From contig NZ_CP071060.1 in the NCBI RefSeq assembly GCF_017161445.1, forward strand, positions 186,001 through 250,000: a stretch of 64,000 nt of DNA, given 5' to 3'. This document shows positions 1 through 9,416 of this stretch, one piece after another. This stretch comes from Niveibacterium microcysteis. GTDB lineage: Bacteria; Pseudomonadota; Gammaproteobacteria; Burkholderiales; Rhodocyclaceae. The position numbers and the translations under genes are program-made. Numbering within the stretch: the stretch's first letter is position 1; each line of letters starts with the position of its first letter. Under the pieces are notes generated by a model that saw only the letters and a list, made by a program, of their open reading frames with translations, searched no databases and was not told the DNA's origin.

Positions 1-783
1 GGCGACCTGACCAAGAGCTGGGATTCCTTCCTTGAAAGCGGCAAGAAGCTCAAGGCCGCATCCGGTACCTACCTGCTCTCCAACGCGGTGGACCTGAAGG
101 ACATCTACATCCGCACCGGCCTCAAGGACGGCGAGGGCATCTACTTCGACAGCAAGGGCAAGGTGCTGGTGAATTCGCCGCGCTTTGCGAAGGCCTTCGA
201 GCTTGCCAAGGCGGCGCGGACCGCGGGCCTCGATGCCAAGATCGCCGCGTGGTCGCCGGAATGGTCGGAAGGCTTCAAGCGCAACCAGGTCGCAACCCAG
301 ATGATGGGTGCCTGGCTCGCCGGTCACTTCGCGCAGTGGCTGGCCCCGAACACCAAGGGCAACTGGCGTTCGGCCCAGCTGCCGAACGGCGGCTTCGCGT
401 CCTGGGGCGGTTCGTTCTACGCGATCCCGAAGGCCGCCGCGAACAAGAAGGAAGCCTGGGAGTTCATCAAGTTCATGACGCTCAACAAGGACATGCAGAT
501 CGAGGCTTTCCGCAAGCTCGACGCATTCCCGGCCTTGATCGAAGCGCAGAACGACCCCTTCCTCGACCAGCCGATCGAGTTCCTCGGCGGCCAGAAGGCA
601 CGCCAGCTGTGGAAGGTTGCGGCGGACAAGATCCCGGCCGTGGCGGTCGACAAGTTCGACGGCACCGCGCAGGACATCGTGAACGCCGAACTGGACAAGG
701 TGCTTGAGCAGAACAAGGACATCAAGACCGCCCTTGCCGATGCGCAGACCCAGATCGAGAAGCGCGTTCGTCGCAAGAAGTAA
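1..783 (+). CDS. Sugar ABC transporter substrate-binding protein, C-terminal part (5' end outside window)
   Basis: The reading frame is open from the first base and ends at a TAA at 781-783, so the signal peptide and N-terminal lobe lie upstream of the window. The visible part (about 260 residues) looks like the C-terminal lobe of a MalE/UgpB-type periplasmic sugar-binding protein, with the aromatic-rich stretch around GAWLAGHFAQW and the helix AWEFIKFMT that are common in this family. It would capture a sugar in the periplasm and deliver it to the two permeases directly downstream. The substrate cannot be read from the sequence; the GH1 beta-glucosidase in the same operon suggests a beta-linked disaccharide or oligosaccharide such as cellobiose. 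Confidence 0.9.
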   Translation, partial: GDLTKSWDSFLESGKKLKAASGTYLLSNAVDLKDIYIRTGLKDGEGIYFDSKGKVLVNSPRFAKAFELAKAARTAGLDAKIAAWSPEWSEGFKRNQVATQMMGAWLAGHFAQWLAPNTKGNWRSAQLPNGGFASWGGSFYAIPKAAANKKEAWEFIKFMTLNKDMQIEAFRKLDAFPALIEAQNDPFLDQPIEFLGGQKARQLWKVAADKIPAVAVDKFDGTAQDIVNAELDKVLEQNKDIKTALADAQTQIEKRVRRKK

Positions 784-793
784 GCACTAGCCC

Positions 794-835
794 GCCGGAA
801 CAGGCACCCCCCGAACCCCCACCGCCTGTTCCGGC
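794..835 (+). promoter_or_regulatory. Intercistronic hairpin between binding protein and permease genes
   Basis: GCCGGAACAGGC (794-805) pairs perfectly with GCCTGTTCCGGC (824-835), an 18-base loop between them. There is no T-run, so it is unlikely to be a full terminator. Hairpins at this place in sugar ABC operons commonly protect the 3' end of the binding-protein message and let it be made in excess over the permeases. That role is inferred here. Confidence 0.55.
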
Positions 836-856
836 CCCCCGAAACACTGGAGTTGC

Positions 857-1849
857 ATGATGTCCGTCACGAGTTCCGACAGCCCTGCCGCCAGCGAACT
901 GGCTGCCTCGCCGCCGCGGCGCCGCCGCAAGTTGCAGGCATGGGAATGGGCGCCGTATGTCTTCATTTCGCCCTTCTTCATCCTGTTCCTGGTCTTTGGC
1001 CTGTTCCCGCTGCTGTTTTCAATGTGGCTCGCGTTCCAGACCTGGGACCCGTCCACCGGCCTGCAGGGCATGGAATGGGTGGGCATCGAGAACTTCAAGT
1101 TCGTGCTCGAAGACGACTGGTTCCAGAAGTCGCTCTACAACACCTTCTGGATCGCGATCGTCTCGGGTCTGCCGCAGCACCTGGTCGCGATACCGCTGGC
1201 CTACTTTGCCCACACCTACCTGCGCAAGCATCGCAACGCGGTGGTCGGCGTGTACTTCCTGCCCTTCATCACCTCGACGGTCGCGATCGCGCTGGTGTGG
1301 AACTCGCTGTTCTCACGCGACTTCGGCGTCATCAACATGGCGCTCACCAGCATCGGCAATTTCAGCATTGCCGGCCTGCACCCGCTCGCCTGGCTGTTCC
1401 CCACGACCAATGTGGACTGGGCCCAGCCGCAATACACGAAATGGATGATTTCATCGCTGGTGTTCTGGCGCTACGTGGGCTGGAACACGGTGCTCTACCT
1501 CTCGGCCCTGCAGACGATTCCGCGTGATCTGTATGAAGCTGCAACGATCGATGGCGCATCGTCACGCCAGCAGTTCTGGCACATCACGGTGCCGCTGCTG
1601 CGCCCGATGATGTTCTTCGCCGTGACGCTGACGATCATCGGCAACCTGCAGCTCTTCGAAGAGCCTTTCATCATCACCGGTGGCACGGGCGGCATCAATC
1701 AGGCTGGCAAGACCGCCGCGATGCACATGTACAACACCGCCTTCGTCGATAGCGATTTCGGCACCGCGAGCGCGGTCGCATGGATCCTGTTCGTGATCAT
1801 TGGCCTGATGACCTGGGCCAACAACAAATTCTTTGCTCAGAAGGACTGA
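857..1849 (+). CDS. Sugar ABC transporter permease, MalF/UgpA type
   Basis: A 330-residue inner-membrane protein of the carbohydrate uptake-1 permease family, forming one half of the channel. A cytoplasmic N-terminus rich in Arg (RRRRK) precedes the first membrane segment (about residues 32-55), and further hydrophobic segments follow. The ATPase-contacting EAA loop is visible as YEAATIDGASSRQQFWHIT near residues 225-245. ATG at 857 follows a TGGAG-like ribosome site; a second ATG follows immediately at 860. The stop at 1849 is 4 bases before the next permease start, so the two are translationally linked. Substrate specificity is not evident from the permease itself. Confidence 0.93.
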   Translation: MMSVTSSDSPAASELAASPPRRRRKLQAWEWAPYVFISPFFILFLVFGLFPLLFSMWLAFQTWDPSTGLQGMEWVGIENFKFVLEDDWFQKSLYNTFWIAIVSGLPQHLVAIPLAYFAHTYLRKHRNAVVGVYFLPFITSTVAIALVWNSLFSRDFGVINMALTSIGNFSIAGLHPLAWLFPTTNVDWAQPQYTKWMISSLVFWRYVGWNTVLYLSALQTIPRDLYEAATIDGASSRQQFWHITVPLLRPMMFFAVTLTIIGNLQLFEEPFIITGGTGGINQAGKTAAMHMYNTAFVDSDFGTASAVAWILFVIIGLMTWANNKFFAQKD

Positions 1850-1853
1850 GGCC

Positions 1854-2696
1854 ATGGCTGCCGTCAGAAAGCGCGTGAGCCCCAGCCGCTGGCTCGCCTA
1901 TGTGATCGTTGCCCTTGGTGGCGTGATCATGCTCGCCCCGTTCTGGTTCATGTTCGTCTTCGCGACGCACACGAACACCGAGATCCTGTCGGTACCGCCG
2001 CCGCTGTGGTTCGGCACCGCGTTCATCGAGAACGTGCGCCTGCTGATCGAAAAGCTGCCCTTCTTCTGGCGCAACCTGGGCTTGAGCTTCTTCATCGCGT
2101 TCTCGGTCACCGTGCTGAACCTGTTCTTCTGTTCGCTCGCCGGCTACGCCTTCGCGATGTACCACTTCAAGTTCCGCGAATCGCTGTTCGCCGTGATCAT
2201 GGCGACGATGATGCTGCCGGCCTTCATCTTCATGATCCCGACCGTGCTGATCATGAGCGCGATCGGTTGGATGAACGAGGCCAAGGCGCTGATCGTGCCC
2301 GGTGCCTGCGGCGCCTTCGGCATCTTCATGATGCGCCAGTTCATCGGCACCGCGATCCCGAAGGAACTCGTCGAGGCGGCGCGCATCGACGGCTGCAGCG
2401 AGTTCGGCATCTTCTGGCGCATCGTGCTGCCGCTGGTGACCCCTGCGCTCGGCTCGCTCGGCCTGATCACCTTCATCGGAACCTGGAACAACTTCGCAGG
2501 CCCGCTGGTGATCATGCGCGACATGGACATGTTCACCGTGCCGCTGGCGCTGCGTGCGCTGCAAGGCACCGGCCAAGTGCCGTGGGGTGCGATTTCGGCG
2601 GGCTCGGCGATTGCCGTGCTGCCACTGATGGTGCTGTTCGTCATCGCCTCGCGGCGCTTGATCGAAGGGCTGACATCAGGTGCGGTCAAGGGCTGA
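1854..2696 (+). CDS. Sugar ABC transporter permease, MalG/UgpE type
   Basis: A 280-residue partner permease. The start is placed at ATG 1854, seven codons inside the longest frame, because that avoids overlap with the upstream gene and GAGG lies just upstream in the preceding stop region. Hydrophobic segments begin at about residue 15. The EAA motif reads VEAARIDGCSEFGIFWRIV in the C-terminal half, the usual place for MalG-type subunits. It should pair with the upstream permease to form the translocation pore for the sugar bound by the first gene product. Confidence 0.93.
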   Translation: MAAVRKRVSPSRWLAYVIVALGGVIMLAPFWFMFVFATHTNTEILSVPPPLWFGTAFIENVRLLIEKLPFFWRNLGLSFFIAFSVTVLNLFFCSLAGYAFAMYHFKFRESLFAVIMATMMLPAFIFMIPTVLIMSAIGWMNEAKALIVPGACGAFGIFMMRQFIGTAIPKELVEAARIDGCSEFGIFWRIVLPLVTPALGSLGLITFIGTWNNFAGPLVIMRDMDMFTVPLALRALQGTGQVPWGAISAGSAIAVLPLMVLFVIASRRLIEGLTSGAVKG

Positions 2697-2755
2697 ATGA
2701 AAACAACGAACTGCGCGTAATGAAGACCACAAAAGACATCATTCCGGAGTCCAAG

Positions 2756-4084
2756 ATGAAGCACCTGTTTCCGGCCGACTTCGCCTGGGGGGTTGCCACA
2801 AGCGCCTACCAGATCGAAGGCGCCACCCAGGTTGACGGTCGCGGACCGTCGATCTGGGACACCTTCTCCCACACCGCCGGCAAGACTGACGGCGGTGACA
2901 CCGGCGACATCGCCTGTGAGCACTACCAACGCTATCGCGAAGACATCGCGCTGATGCGCGAGATGGGCGTGACTGACTACCGCTTCTCGTGTGCCTGGCC
3001 GCGCGTGCAACCCACCGGCAGCGGTGCATGGAATGAAAAGGGCTGGGACTTCTACGCCCGCGTGCTCGATGCGCTGGACGAAGCCGGCATCGCCGCCCAC
3101 GCCACGCTGTACCACTGGGATCTGCCGCAACCGCTTGAAGACGCCGGCGGCTGGCGCAACCGTGCGACCTGTGCGCTTTTTGCGGAGTACGCCGCGGAAT
3201 TCGCGCGGCGTTTCGGATCTCGCGTGAAAACGATTGCAACGCACAACGAACCCTGGTGTACCGCCACCCTCGGGCATGAGACCGGGCAGTTCGCGCCGGG
3301 GCTGCGCGATCGCGCGGCGGCTTTCCTGGTGTCGCACCACCTGCTGCTGTCGCATGGCATGGCGCTGCAGGCGATGCGTGCCGCCGGCTGCAAGGCACAA
3401 CTGGGCATCGTGTTGAACCAGAGCCCGGCCTACCCGGCCAACCCGGACAGCGAGGCCGATCGTCGCGCCGCGCGCCTTGCCGATGGCCTTTCCACCCGCT
3501 GGTACATGGACCCGCTGTTCCGCGGTGCCTATCCGGCAGATGTCGTCGCCCACCTCGGCAGCGATGCGCCGCAAGTGGAGCAGGGCGACATGGCGATCAT
3601 CGGCCAGCCGATGGATTTCCTAGGCCTCAACTACTACATGCGCAGCTACTGCAGCGGCGAAGGCCGCGTGCAGCCGCCGGGCGAGCGTGGCTTCACCGAC
3701 ATGGGCTGGGAGGTCTACCCGGAAGGGCTGACCGAACACCTGGTGCGCCTCGCCCGCGGCTACAACCCGCCGCCGATCTACATCACCGAGAACGGCGCCG
3801 CCACGCCCGACACGCTGGAAGGCGATGCGGTGCACGACGCCGACCGCGTGAACTACCTGCGCTGGCACCTCGAAGCCGCGGCGGCGGCGCTGCAGCAGGG
3901 CGTTGATCTGCGCGGTTACTTCGCCTGGAGCCTGCTCGACAACTTCGAGTGGGATTCCGGCTACGCCAAGCGCTTCGGGCTCATCTACGTCGACTACGCG
4001 ACCCAGCGCCGGGTGCTCAAGGACAGCGCCCACTGGTATCGCGGCTACATCACGGCGCAGCGCGCCGCTACCGGATTGGAGTAA
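2756..4084 (+). CDS. Beta-glucosidase, glycoside hydrolase family 1
   Basis: A 442-residue GH1 enzyme, a normal length for the family. The N-terminal signature FAWGVATSAYQIEG is at residues 9-22. The acid/base sits in THNEPW (Glu165) and the nucleophile in YITENG (Glu345). No signal peptide is present, so it should act in the cytoplasm, cleaving the imported beta-glucoside to monosaccharides. ATG 2756 is preferred over an upstream in-frame ATG at 2720 because CCGGAG lies 6-10 bases ahead of it and homology starts at once. It sits inside the ABC operon, between permease and ATPase, which links transport directly to hydrolysis. Beta-galactosidase or beta-xylosidase activity cannot be excluded. 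Confidence 0.93.
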   Translation: MKHLFPADFAWGVATSAYQIEGATQVDGRGPSIWDTFSHTAGKTDGGDTGDIACEHYQRYREDIALMREMGVTDYRFSCAWPRVQPTGSGAWNEKGWDFYARVLDALDEAGIAAHATLYHWDLPQPLEDAGGWRNRATCALFAEYAAEFARRFGSRVKTIATHNEPWCTATLGHETGQFAPGLRDRAAAFLVSHHLLLSHGMALQAMRAAGCKAQLGIVLNQSPAYPANPDSEADRRAARLADGLSTRWYMDPLFRGAYPADVVAHLGSDAPQVEQGDMAIIGQPMDFLGLNYYMRSYCSGEGRVQPPGERGFTDMGWEVYPEGLTEHLVRLARGYNPPPIYITENGAATPDTLEGDAVHDADRVNYLRWHLEAAAAALQQGVDLRGYFAWSLLDNFEWDSGYAKRFGLIYVDYATQRRVLKDSAHWYRGYITAQRAATGLE

Positions 4085-4088
4085 GCAC

Positions 4089-5183
<1,095 letters not shown>

Positions 5184-5263
5184 GCGCAGGGCCGCGCTCA
5201 GCGCGATCGGCGTCACGGCCGGCGCAACACCAGGTTCACCTCCCGCCACTTTCAGTGGCTTCG

Positions 5264-5304
5264 GTTGGGAGGTGGTCCTCAGGCCGCCTCCCAACGCCCT
5301 TTTT
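5264..5304 (+). terminator. Rho-independent terminator after the sugar ABC operon
   Basis: GTTGGGAGG (5264-5272) pairs with CCTCCCAAC (5287-5295), inner bases extend the stem, and a CTTTTTC run follows at 5299-5304. It separates the transporter operon from the operator-controlled porin gene downstream. Confidence 0.75.
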
Positions 5305-5352
5305 CGGGTGGAGGGCTGGTCCTGTTCATGGCGTACATGCACAGGGCAGCAA

Positions 5353-5366
5353 TGAAAACGTTTTCA
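5353..5366 (+). promoter_or_regulatory. LacI-family-type operator upstream of the porin gene
   Basis: TGAAAACGTTTTCA is a perfect 14-base palindrome with the central CG typical of LacI/GalR operators. A possible -10 hexamer TATAAC lies at 5377-5382, so the operator covers the -35 region and fits repression. Near-identical sites occur at 13101 and 16497 and a 12-base core at 16215, which argues for one regulon. The cognate repressor is not encoded in the window. Confidence 0.8.
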
Positions 5367-5438
5367 CAAAAGGGGCTATAACGCCCCGCACGACGACCAG
5401 GGCGCAGTAAGCGGCGCTCAACCAAGGAGGAGTAGGAG

Positions 5439-6665
5439 ATGAAGCACATCGTTGTAGGCAGCACGTTTGCGCTGGCGCTGGCCGGCTTCAGCAGCGTGGC
5501 CTTCTGCGCCGAGGCGCTGGAGTTCCACGGTTACATGCGCGCCGGCATGGGGATCAACGCCGATGGCGGCAAGGGCGCCTGCTACGGCCTCGGGTCGATC
5601 AATCCGTTCCGTCTCGGCAACGAATGCGACACGGTGATCGAACCCACCTTCACCGGCCGCATCGCATCGCCGACCGACAAGTCGGCCTGGGGTGTCACGG
5701 TGATGCCCAAGACGTATCAGCGCTGGGGCGAAGTTGGCGGCAGCAGCACGCTGAAAACCGAGTTCGGCCAGATCTACCTGTTCGGCGAGAACGTGCCGCA
5801 ACTGCTCAACGGCCGCATCTGGGGCGGCAAGCGCTACTACCAGCGCCTGCAGACCGGGATCAACGATGAGTTCCTGGAAAACCTGGACGGCGACGGTGTC
5901 GGTATCGAAGACATGGACTTCGGGGTCGGCAAGTTCTCGGTGGCCTGGCATGGCGACATCTACGGCAACGCCTCGACCGACCGCTTCGCAACGCTGTCCG
6001 GCAACACCATCTCGGCCCGCTTTGCTGGCGTGAAGACGATGCCGGAAGGCACGCTGTCGTTCTACGGCCACTATCGCAAGGATTCGAACCGCGACGACCA
6101 TTCCACCACGCCGGTCACCACGGCGCCGGAAGCCAACGCCACCACCCACATCGCCGCGTATCACAACCTCAACGGCGTGCTCGGTGGTTCGAACCTCATC
6201 GGTATCGGCTACACCAGCTACGAGAACGACAAGGACGTGTTCGACATCACGATCCAGCAATCGGGCTTCGTAACGGGCGCCAAGATGGGTTGGGACGCGA
6301 TCGCGCGGTACCGCAAGAACTCGGCCAAGAACAACGGCATCGACAGCACCGAATATGCAATCGGCGCCCGCCTCGATGGCCAGATCTCCGGCCCGTTCCG
6401 TTGGTTGGTTGAGGGTGGCTACAACCATGTCTCGCCGTCGCAGGGCGAAAGCCAGTCGATGTGGAAGATCACGCCGACCCTCGCGCTGAGCGCCGGCAAC
6501 GACCCGTGGTCGCGCCCGACCTTCCGCCTCTACTGGAACTACACCTCGTGGAGCGACAGCGTTACCAACCCGTACCGCTGGAGCTCCGAAGCGCAGAGCG
6601 TGGGTCGTGACGTGACGCAGACCAGCGGCAGCACGATCGGCGTTCAAGCTGAAGCCTGGTGGTGA
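5439..6665 (+). CDS. LamB/ScrY-type carbohydrate outer-membrane porin
   Basis: A 408-residue protein with a classic signal peptide (cleavage expected after AFCA, before EALEFHGYMRAG). The mature start EFHGYMRAG and the segment FGQIYLFGENVPQLL with later alternating beta strands match the maltoporin family, and the protein ends in an aromatic residue (AEAWW) as outer-membrane barrels do. Length is near E. coli LamB. It starts at ATG 5439 after AAGGAGGAG. Lying behind the ABC operon and a LacI-type operator, it most likely admits the same oligosaccharide into the periplasm. The exact sugar is unknown. Confidence 0.92.
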   Translation: MKHIVVGSTFALALAGFSSVAFCAEALEFHGYMRAGMGINADGGKGACYGLGSINPFRLGNECDTVIEPTFTGRIASPTDKSAWGVTVMPKTYQRWGEVGGSSTLKTEFGQIYLFGENVPQLLNGRIWGGKRYYQRLQTGINDEFLENLDGDGVGIEDMDFGVGKFSVAWHGDIYGNASTDRFATLSGNTISARFAGVKTMPEGTLSFYGHYRKDSNRDDHSTTPVTTAPEANATTHIAAYHNLNGVLGGSNLIGIGYTSYENDKDVFDITIQQSGFVTGAKMGWDAIARYRKNSAKNNGIDSTEYAIGARLDGQISGPFRWLVEGGYNHVSPSQGESQSMWKITPTLALSAGNDPWSRPTFRLYWNYTSWSDSVTNPYRWSSEAQSVGRDVTQTSGSTIGVQAEAWW

Positions 6666-6674
6666 TCACCCGTC

Positions 6675-6705
6675 GGTCACATCCGCCCAAAAGGTGGGTG
6701 TGACC
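6675..6705 (+). terminator. Strong hairpin after the porin gene
   Basis: GGTCACA (6675-6681) pairs with TGTGACC (6699-6705) and the intervening bases extend the stem with a small CAAAA loop. There is no T-run afterwards, so it may stabilise the message or attenuate rather than fully terminate. Confidence 0.5.
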
Positions 6706-6860
6706 GGTCGCGAAATACCCGCGGGGGCGCCTCATCGGCGTGCCCCGCTTTTGGCGTTTGGCCGACAGGCGTGGTTTGATTGCCATGGTGATCACGGTGC
6801 GCATCAGCGCGCTGCATATTGGCCGGCTTGGCCCGGCCGCTGACTGAAAGGATGTCAGGT

Positions 6861-7718
6861 ATGTCCCCAAGATTCCGTACCCTCGTGAGCGTGTCTGCCC
6901 TGGCCCTCGGTTTGCTCGCCGGGCCGGCGCACGCCGACGCATTGACCAGCCTGTTCGATCTCACGCCGGCCAAGGTCAAAGCCTGGCGCGCCGCGCCGCA
7001 AGGTGCGCTGTACTGGAACCAGATCGACCGCGTCGAACTCAGCCAGCGCGGCGGCCCGCCCGACAACGCCCCCAACCAGCAGCCTGCCGAAATTGGCGAA
7101 GCCGAACTCGCCGCTGCGCTCGCGAAGCTGCAGTACCGCTCCGCGCGCGGCGAGGTGCTGCCGCTCTTCTCGGCGGAAGAGATCAAGCGCGTGCAGATGG
7201 CGCTCGCGGCCGCACTGGGTGTCGCGAACGGCACGCAAGACGTGCTCTTCGTCTCGACCGGCCCGAAGAAGGAGCGCGGCTACACCCGCACCCTCACCGC
7301 AGCCGGCCGCGCCTTCTATGCAGACGGCGCGCTGAACGTGTTGGTCGGCGAAGCCGGCCGCGACGTCATGCATGAAGTCCGCACCGAACAGGGCAGCCAG
7401 CTCACCGTGAACTTCAACCACGGCTCACGCGCTGAAGCCGAAAAGACCGTCGCCCTCGTCGCTGCCCCGCAGGCCGGCGTCACCCTAGTACGCAGCGACT
7501 GGCTGCGTGTGCCGCTCGCCGCCCAGGCCAAGCCGGCCGCTACCAGTGCGGCACCCGCAGCCGGTGCCGCCGCGGCCGTTGCGCAACCCGCCGGCGCGAG
7601 CCCCGCGATCAAGGCGCAGGAAGAGCGCTTCGAGCTGCTCAAGCGCCTGCATGACAAGGGGCTGATCTCGGATGCGGAGTACGAGAAGAAGCGCGAGGAG
7701 TTGCTCAAGAGCATTTGA
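6861..7718 (+). CDS. Exported protein with C-terminal SHOCT domain, function unknown
   Basis: A 285-residue protein. A signal peptide (Arg/Lys, then LVSVSALALGLLAG, cleavage near AHA) is followed by a soluble region with no family I recognise, an Ala/Pro-rich linker around residues 215-250, and a C-terminal stretch FELLKRLHDKGLISDAEYE that fits the SHOCT oligomerisation domain. ATG 6861 is chosen because AAAGGA sits 8 bases ahead. It is the next gene after the porin on the same strand, so it could be a periplasmic accessory in the same transcription unit, although the hairpin between them may reduce read-through. It is not clearly related to MalM. Confidence 0.75.
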   Translation: MSPRFRTLVSVSALALGLLAGPAHADALTSLFDLTPAKVKAWRAAPQGALYWNQIDRVELSQRGGPPDNAPNQQPAEIGEAELAAALAKLQYRSARGEVLPLFSAEEIKRVQMALAAALGVANGTQDVLFVSTGPKKERGYTRTLTAAGRAFYADGALNVLVGEAGRDVMHEVRTEQGSQLTVNFNHGSRAEAEKTVALVAAPQAGVTLVRSDWLRVPLAAQAKPAATSAAPAAGAAAAVAQPAGASPAIKAQEERFELLKRLHDKGLISDAEYEKKREELLKSI

Positions 7719-7737
7719 GTGCGCTGCGCGGGTGCCG

Positions 7738-7762
7738 CGGCCGACGCAGAATGCGTTGGCCG
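7738..7762 (+). terminator. Hairpin after the SHOCT gene
   Basis: CGGCCGACGCA (7738-7748) pairs with TGCGTTGGCCG (7752-7762) with one wobble and a three-base loop. No T-run follows, so termination is uncertain. Confidence 0.4.
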
Positions 7763-7839
7763 ACGGCGCAACCGGTGCGGTGGCGCGACGTGCGATGTGC
7801 CATGATCGCCAGGCATTCATGCGCTGAGCAATCGCACCG

Positions 7840-8643
7840 ATGACGCAACAACAATTCTGGCGTGACGCCGCACTGCCGTTCGTTGAAAGCCGCCGTGCGT
7901 GGCAGAGCCGCGCCTGCTATCGACCGCACACCCACCCGACGCTATCCATCGGCGCTGTTGATGCCGGGCGTTCGTTGCTGCAGGTGGATGGCTGGGACGA
8001 CCTACCCCTGCACGCAGGCGATGTTGTGCTGATCCCCGCCAACTGTGTGCACGCGTGCAACCCGATACCTGAGGCCGCGTGGAGCTACCAAATGCTGTAT
8101 CTCGACGTGGGGTGGGTCAGTACCCTGCATGACGAGATTGCTCAACACGCTAACGCAATGCCCGCGGCGCGGCCAAAGCGCTTTCGAGAGCCGGACTCGT
8201 ACCGACGCTTTTGCCAGCTGAACGACCTACTGTTCAGCCCAGCGTCCGCCGCAGCCAAAGAAGAAGCACTGATTGATTTTGTCGGCGGCCTCGCGTTTGA
8301 TGCCGTCGCACCTGAGGCATCGCCTCCGCGTTGGGTCGCCGATCTAACGACCTACCTCGATCGCCATTGTGATCAGAATCTGTCGATACTCGAACTTGCA
8401 AAGCTATTCGGCGTCAGCCGATACCACCTGATTCGCGTCTTCAAACTGAATACCGGGCTTGCGCCTCATGCCTTCCAGATTGATTGCCGAGTGAATAAGG
8501 CGCGAGGACTGCTGCGCGATGGCGAAGCGATCGCCGATGTTACTTTGCAACTCGGCTTCAGCGACCAAAGCCACTTTCAGCGGGCATTTCGCCAGCGTGT
8601 CTCCGTTACGCCGGGCGACTATCAGCGTCGGATTGGCCGCTGA
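7840..8643 (+). CDS. AraC-family transcriptional regulator (cupin N-terminus)
   Basis: A 267-residue regulator. The N-terminal cupin-like domain includes YRPHTHPTLSIGAVDAG and LHAGDVVLIPANCVHACNP (about residues 27-75). Two helix-turn-helix motifs follow at the C-terminus (LAKLFGVSRYHLIRVFK and VTLQLGFSDQSHFQRAFR). A LysE-family exporter follows 70 bases downstream on the same strand, a frequent pairing in which the AraC protein controls the amino-acid exporter. The effector is unknown. Confidence 0.9.
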   Translation: MTQQQFWRDAALPFVESRRAWQSRACYRPHTHPTLSIGAVDAGRSLLQVDGWDDLPLHAGDVVLIPANCVHACNPIPEAAWSYQMLYLDVGWVSTLHDEIAQHANAMPAARPKRFREPDSYRRFCQLNDLLFSPASAAAKEEALIDFVGGLAFDAVAPEASPPRWVADLTTYLDRHCDQNLSILELAKLFGVSRYHLIRVFKLNTGLAPHAFQIDCRVNKARGLLRDGEAIADVTLQLGFSDQSHFQRAFRQRVSVTPGDYQRRIGR

Positions 8644-8713
8644 GCAATATCCTTCTATACCCGATCACCAATCGTGAATCACCTTTGCGGCTCTGTATCT
8701 GACGGAGTTCCGC

Positions 8714-9331
8714 ATGTCCTGGCAACAATTCGTGGTGCTCGCTGGCGCCCATTTTCTCGCGCTGCTAAGCCCCGGTCCCGACTTCTTCCTGCTCATCAAT
8801 CATTCGCTGGGCTACGGCCGGCGCGCGGGCTACCAGACCGCCCTGGGCATCGCGTGCGCCAATGGTGTCTTCATCATCGCGGCGTTGTGCGGCGTGACCT
8901 GGCTTCAACGCAGCCCGCTTACCTACGCCCTCATGTACTGGAGCGGCTGTGCCTATCTGGCCTGGCTGGGGATGCAGTTCTGGAGGGGGGCGGCCTCGTC
9001 GGGGTCCGTGTCCGTAGCTCCAGCTGAGCGGTCCGATTTTCCGGCCTTCTTTGGGCGTGGATTTGCGTCCGGCATTCTGAATCCGAAGAACGCGATGTTC
9101 TACCTGACACTATTCACCGTGCTGGCGGGCAAGGACACGACGATGTTGGGCAGGGGTGTCGCCGCGGCCTGGATGGTCGCCGTTGTGCTGTTCTGGGACT
9201 GCTCGGTGAGCTGGTTGTTCACGCAGCCTCGCACACTGGCTGCGTTCAGCAGATACCACGGGCTGCTGCACCACGCCGGCGCAGTCGTGCTCGTCGGCAT
9301 CGCCGCGGGCCTTGTTGTGTCTTGGCGATGA
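8714..9331 (+). CDS. LysE/RhtB family amino-acid exporter
   Basis: A 205-residue inner-membrane protein. It shows the family signature around residues 12-40 (HFLALLSPGPDFFLL, then SLGYGRRAGYQTALG), the central segment GFASGILNPKNAMFYLTLF, and about six hydrophobic segments. It starts at ATG 8714 after CGGAG. Members export amino acids or homoserine lactones; the substrate here is not known. It probably responds to the AraC regulator just upstream. Confidence 0.9.
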   Translation: MSWQQFVVLAGAHFLALLSPGPDFFLLINHSLGYGRRAGYQTALGIACANGVFIIAALCGVTWLQRSPLTYALMYWSGCAYLAWLGMQFWRGAASSGSVSVAPAERSDFPAFFGRGFASGILNPKNAMFYLTLFTVLAGKDTTMLGRGVAAAWMVAVVLFWDCSVSWLFTQPRTLAAFSRYHGLLHHAGAVVLVGIAAGLVVSWR

Positions 9332-9416
9332 GAACGAATTCTCCGGTTTGCGCCAACGTGTTGCAGCCCGAACCGCCGCCCGACCACCGGACGTTCGCAA
9401 TCGCGGCGCTGAGCAC

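Noticed and set aside
2006..2755. Long upstream extension of the GH1 gene frame
   Set aside because: It overlaps the MalG-type permease in another frame and lacks family homology; the ribosome site at 2746 supports the start at 2756.
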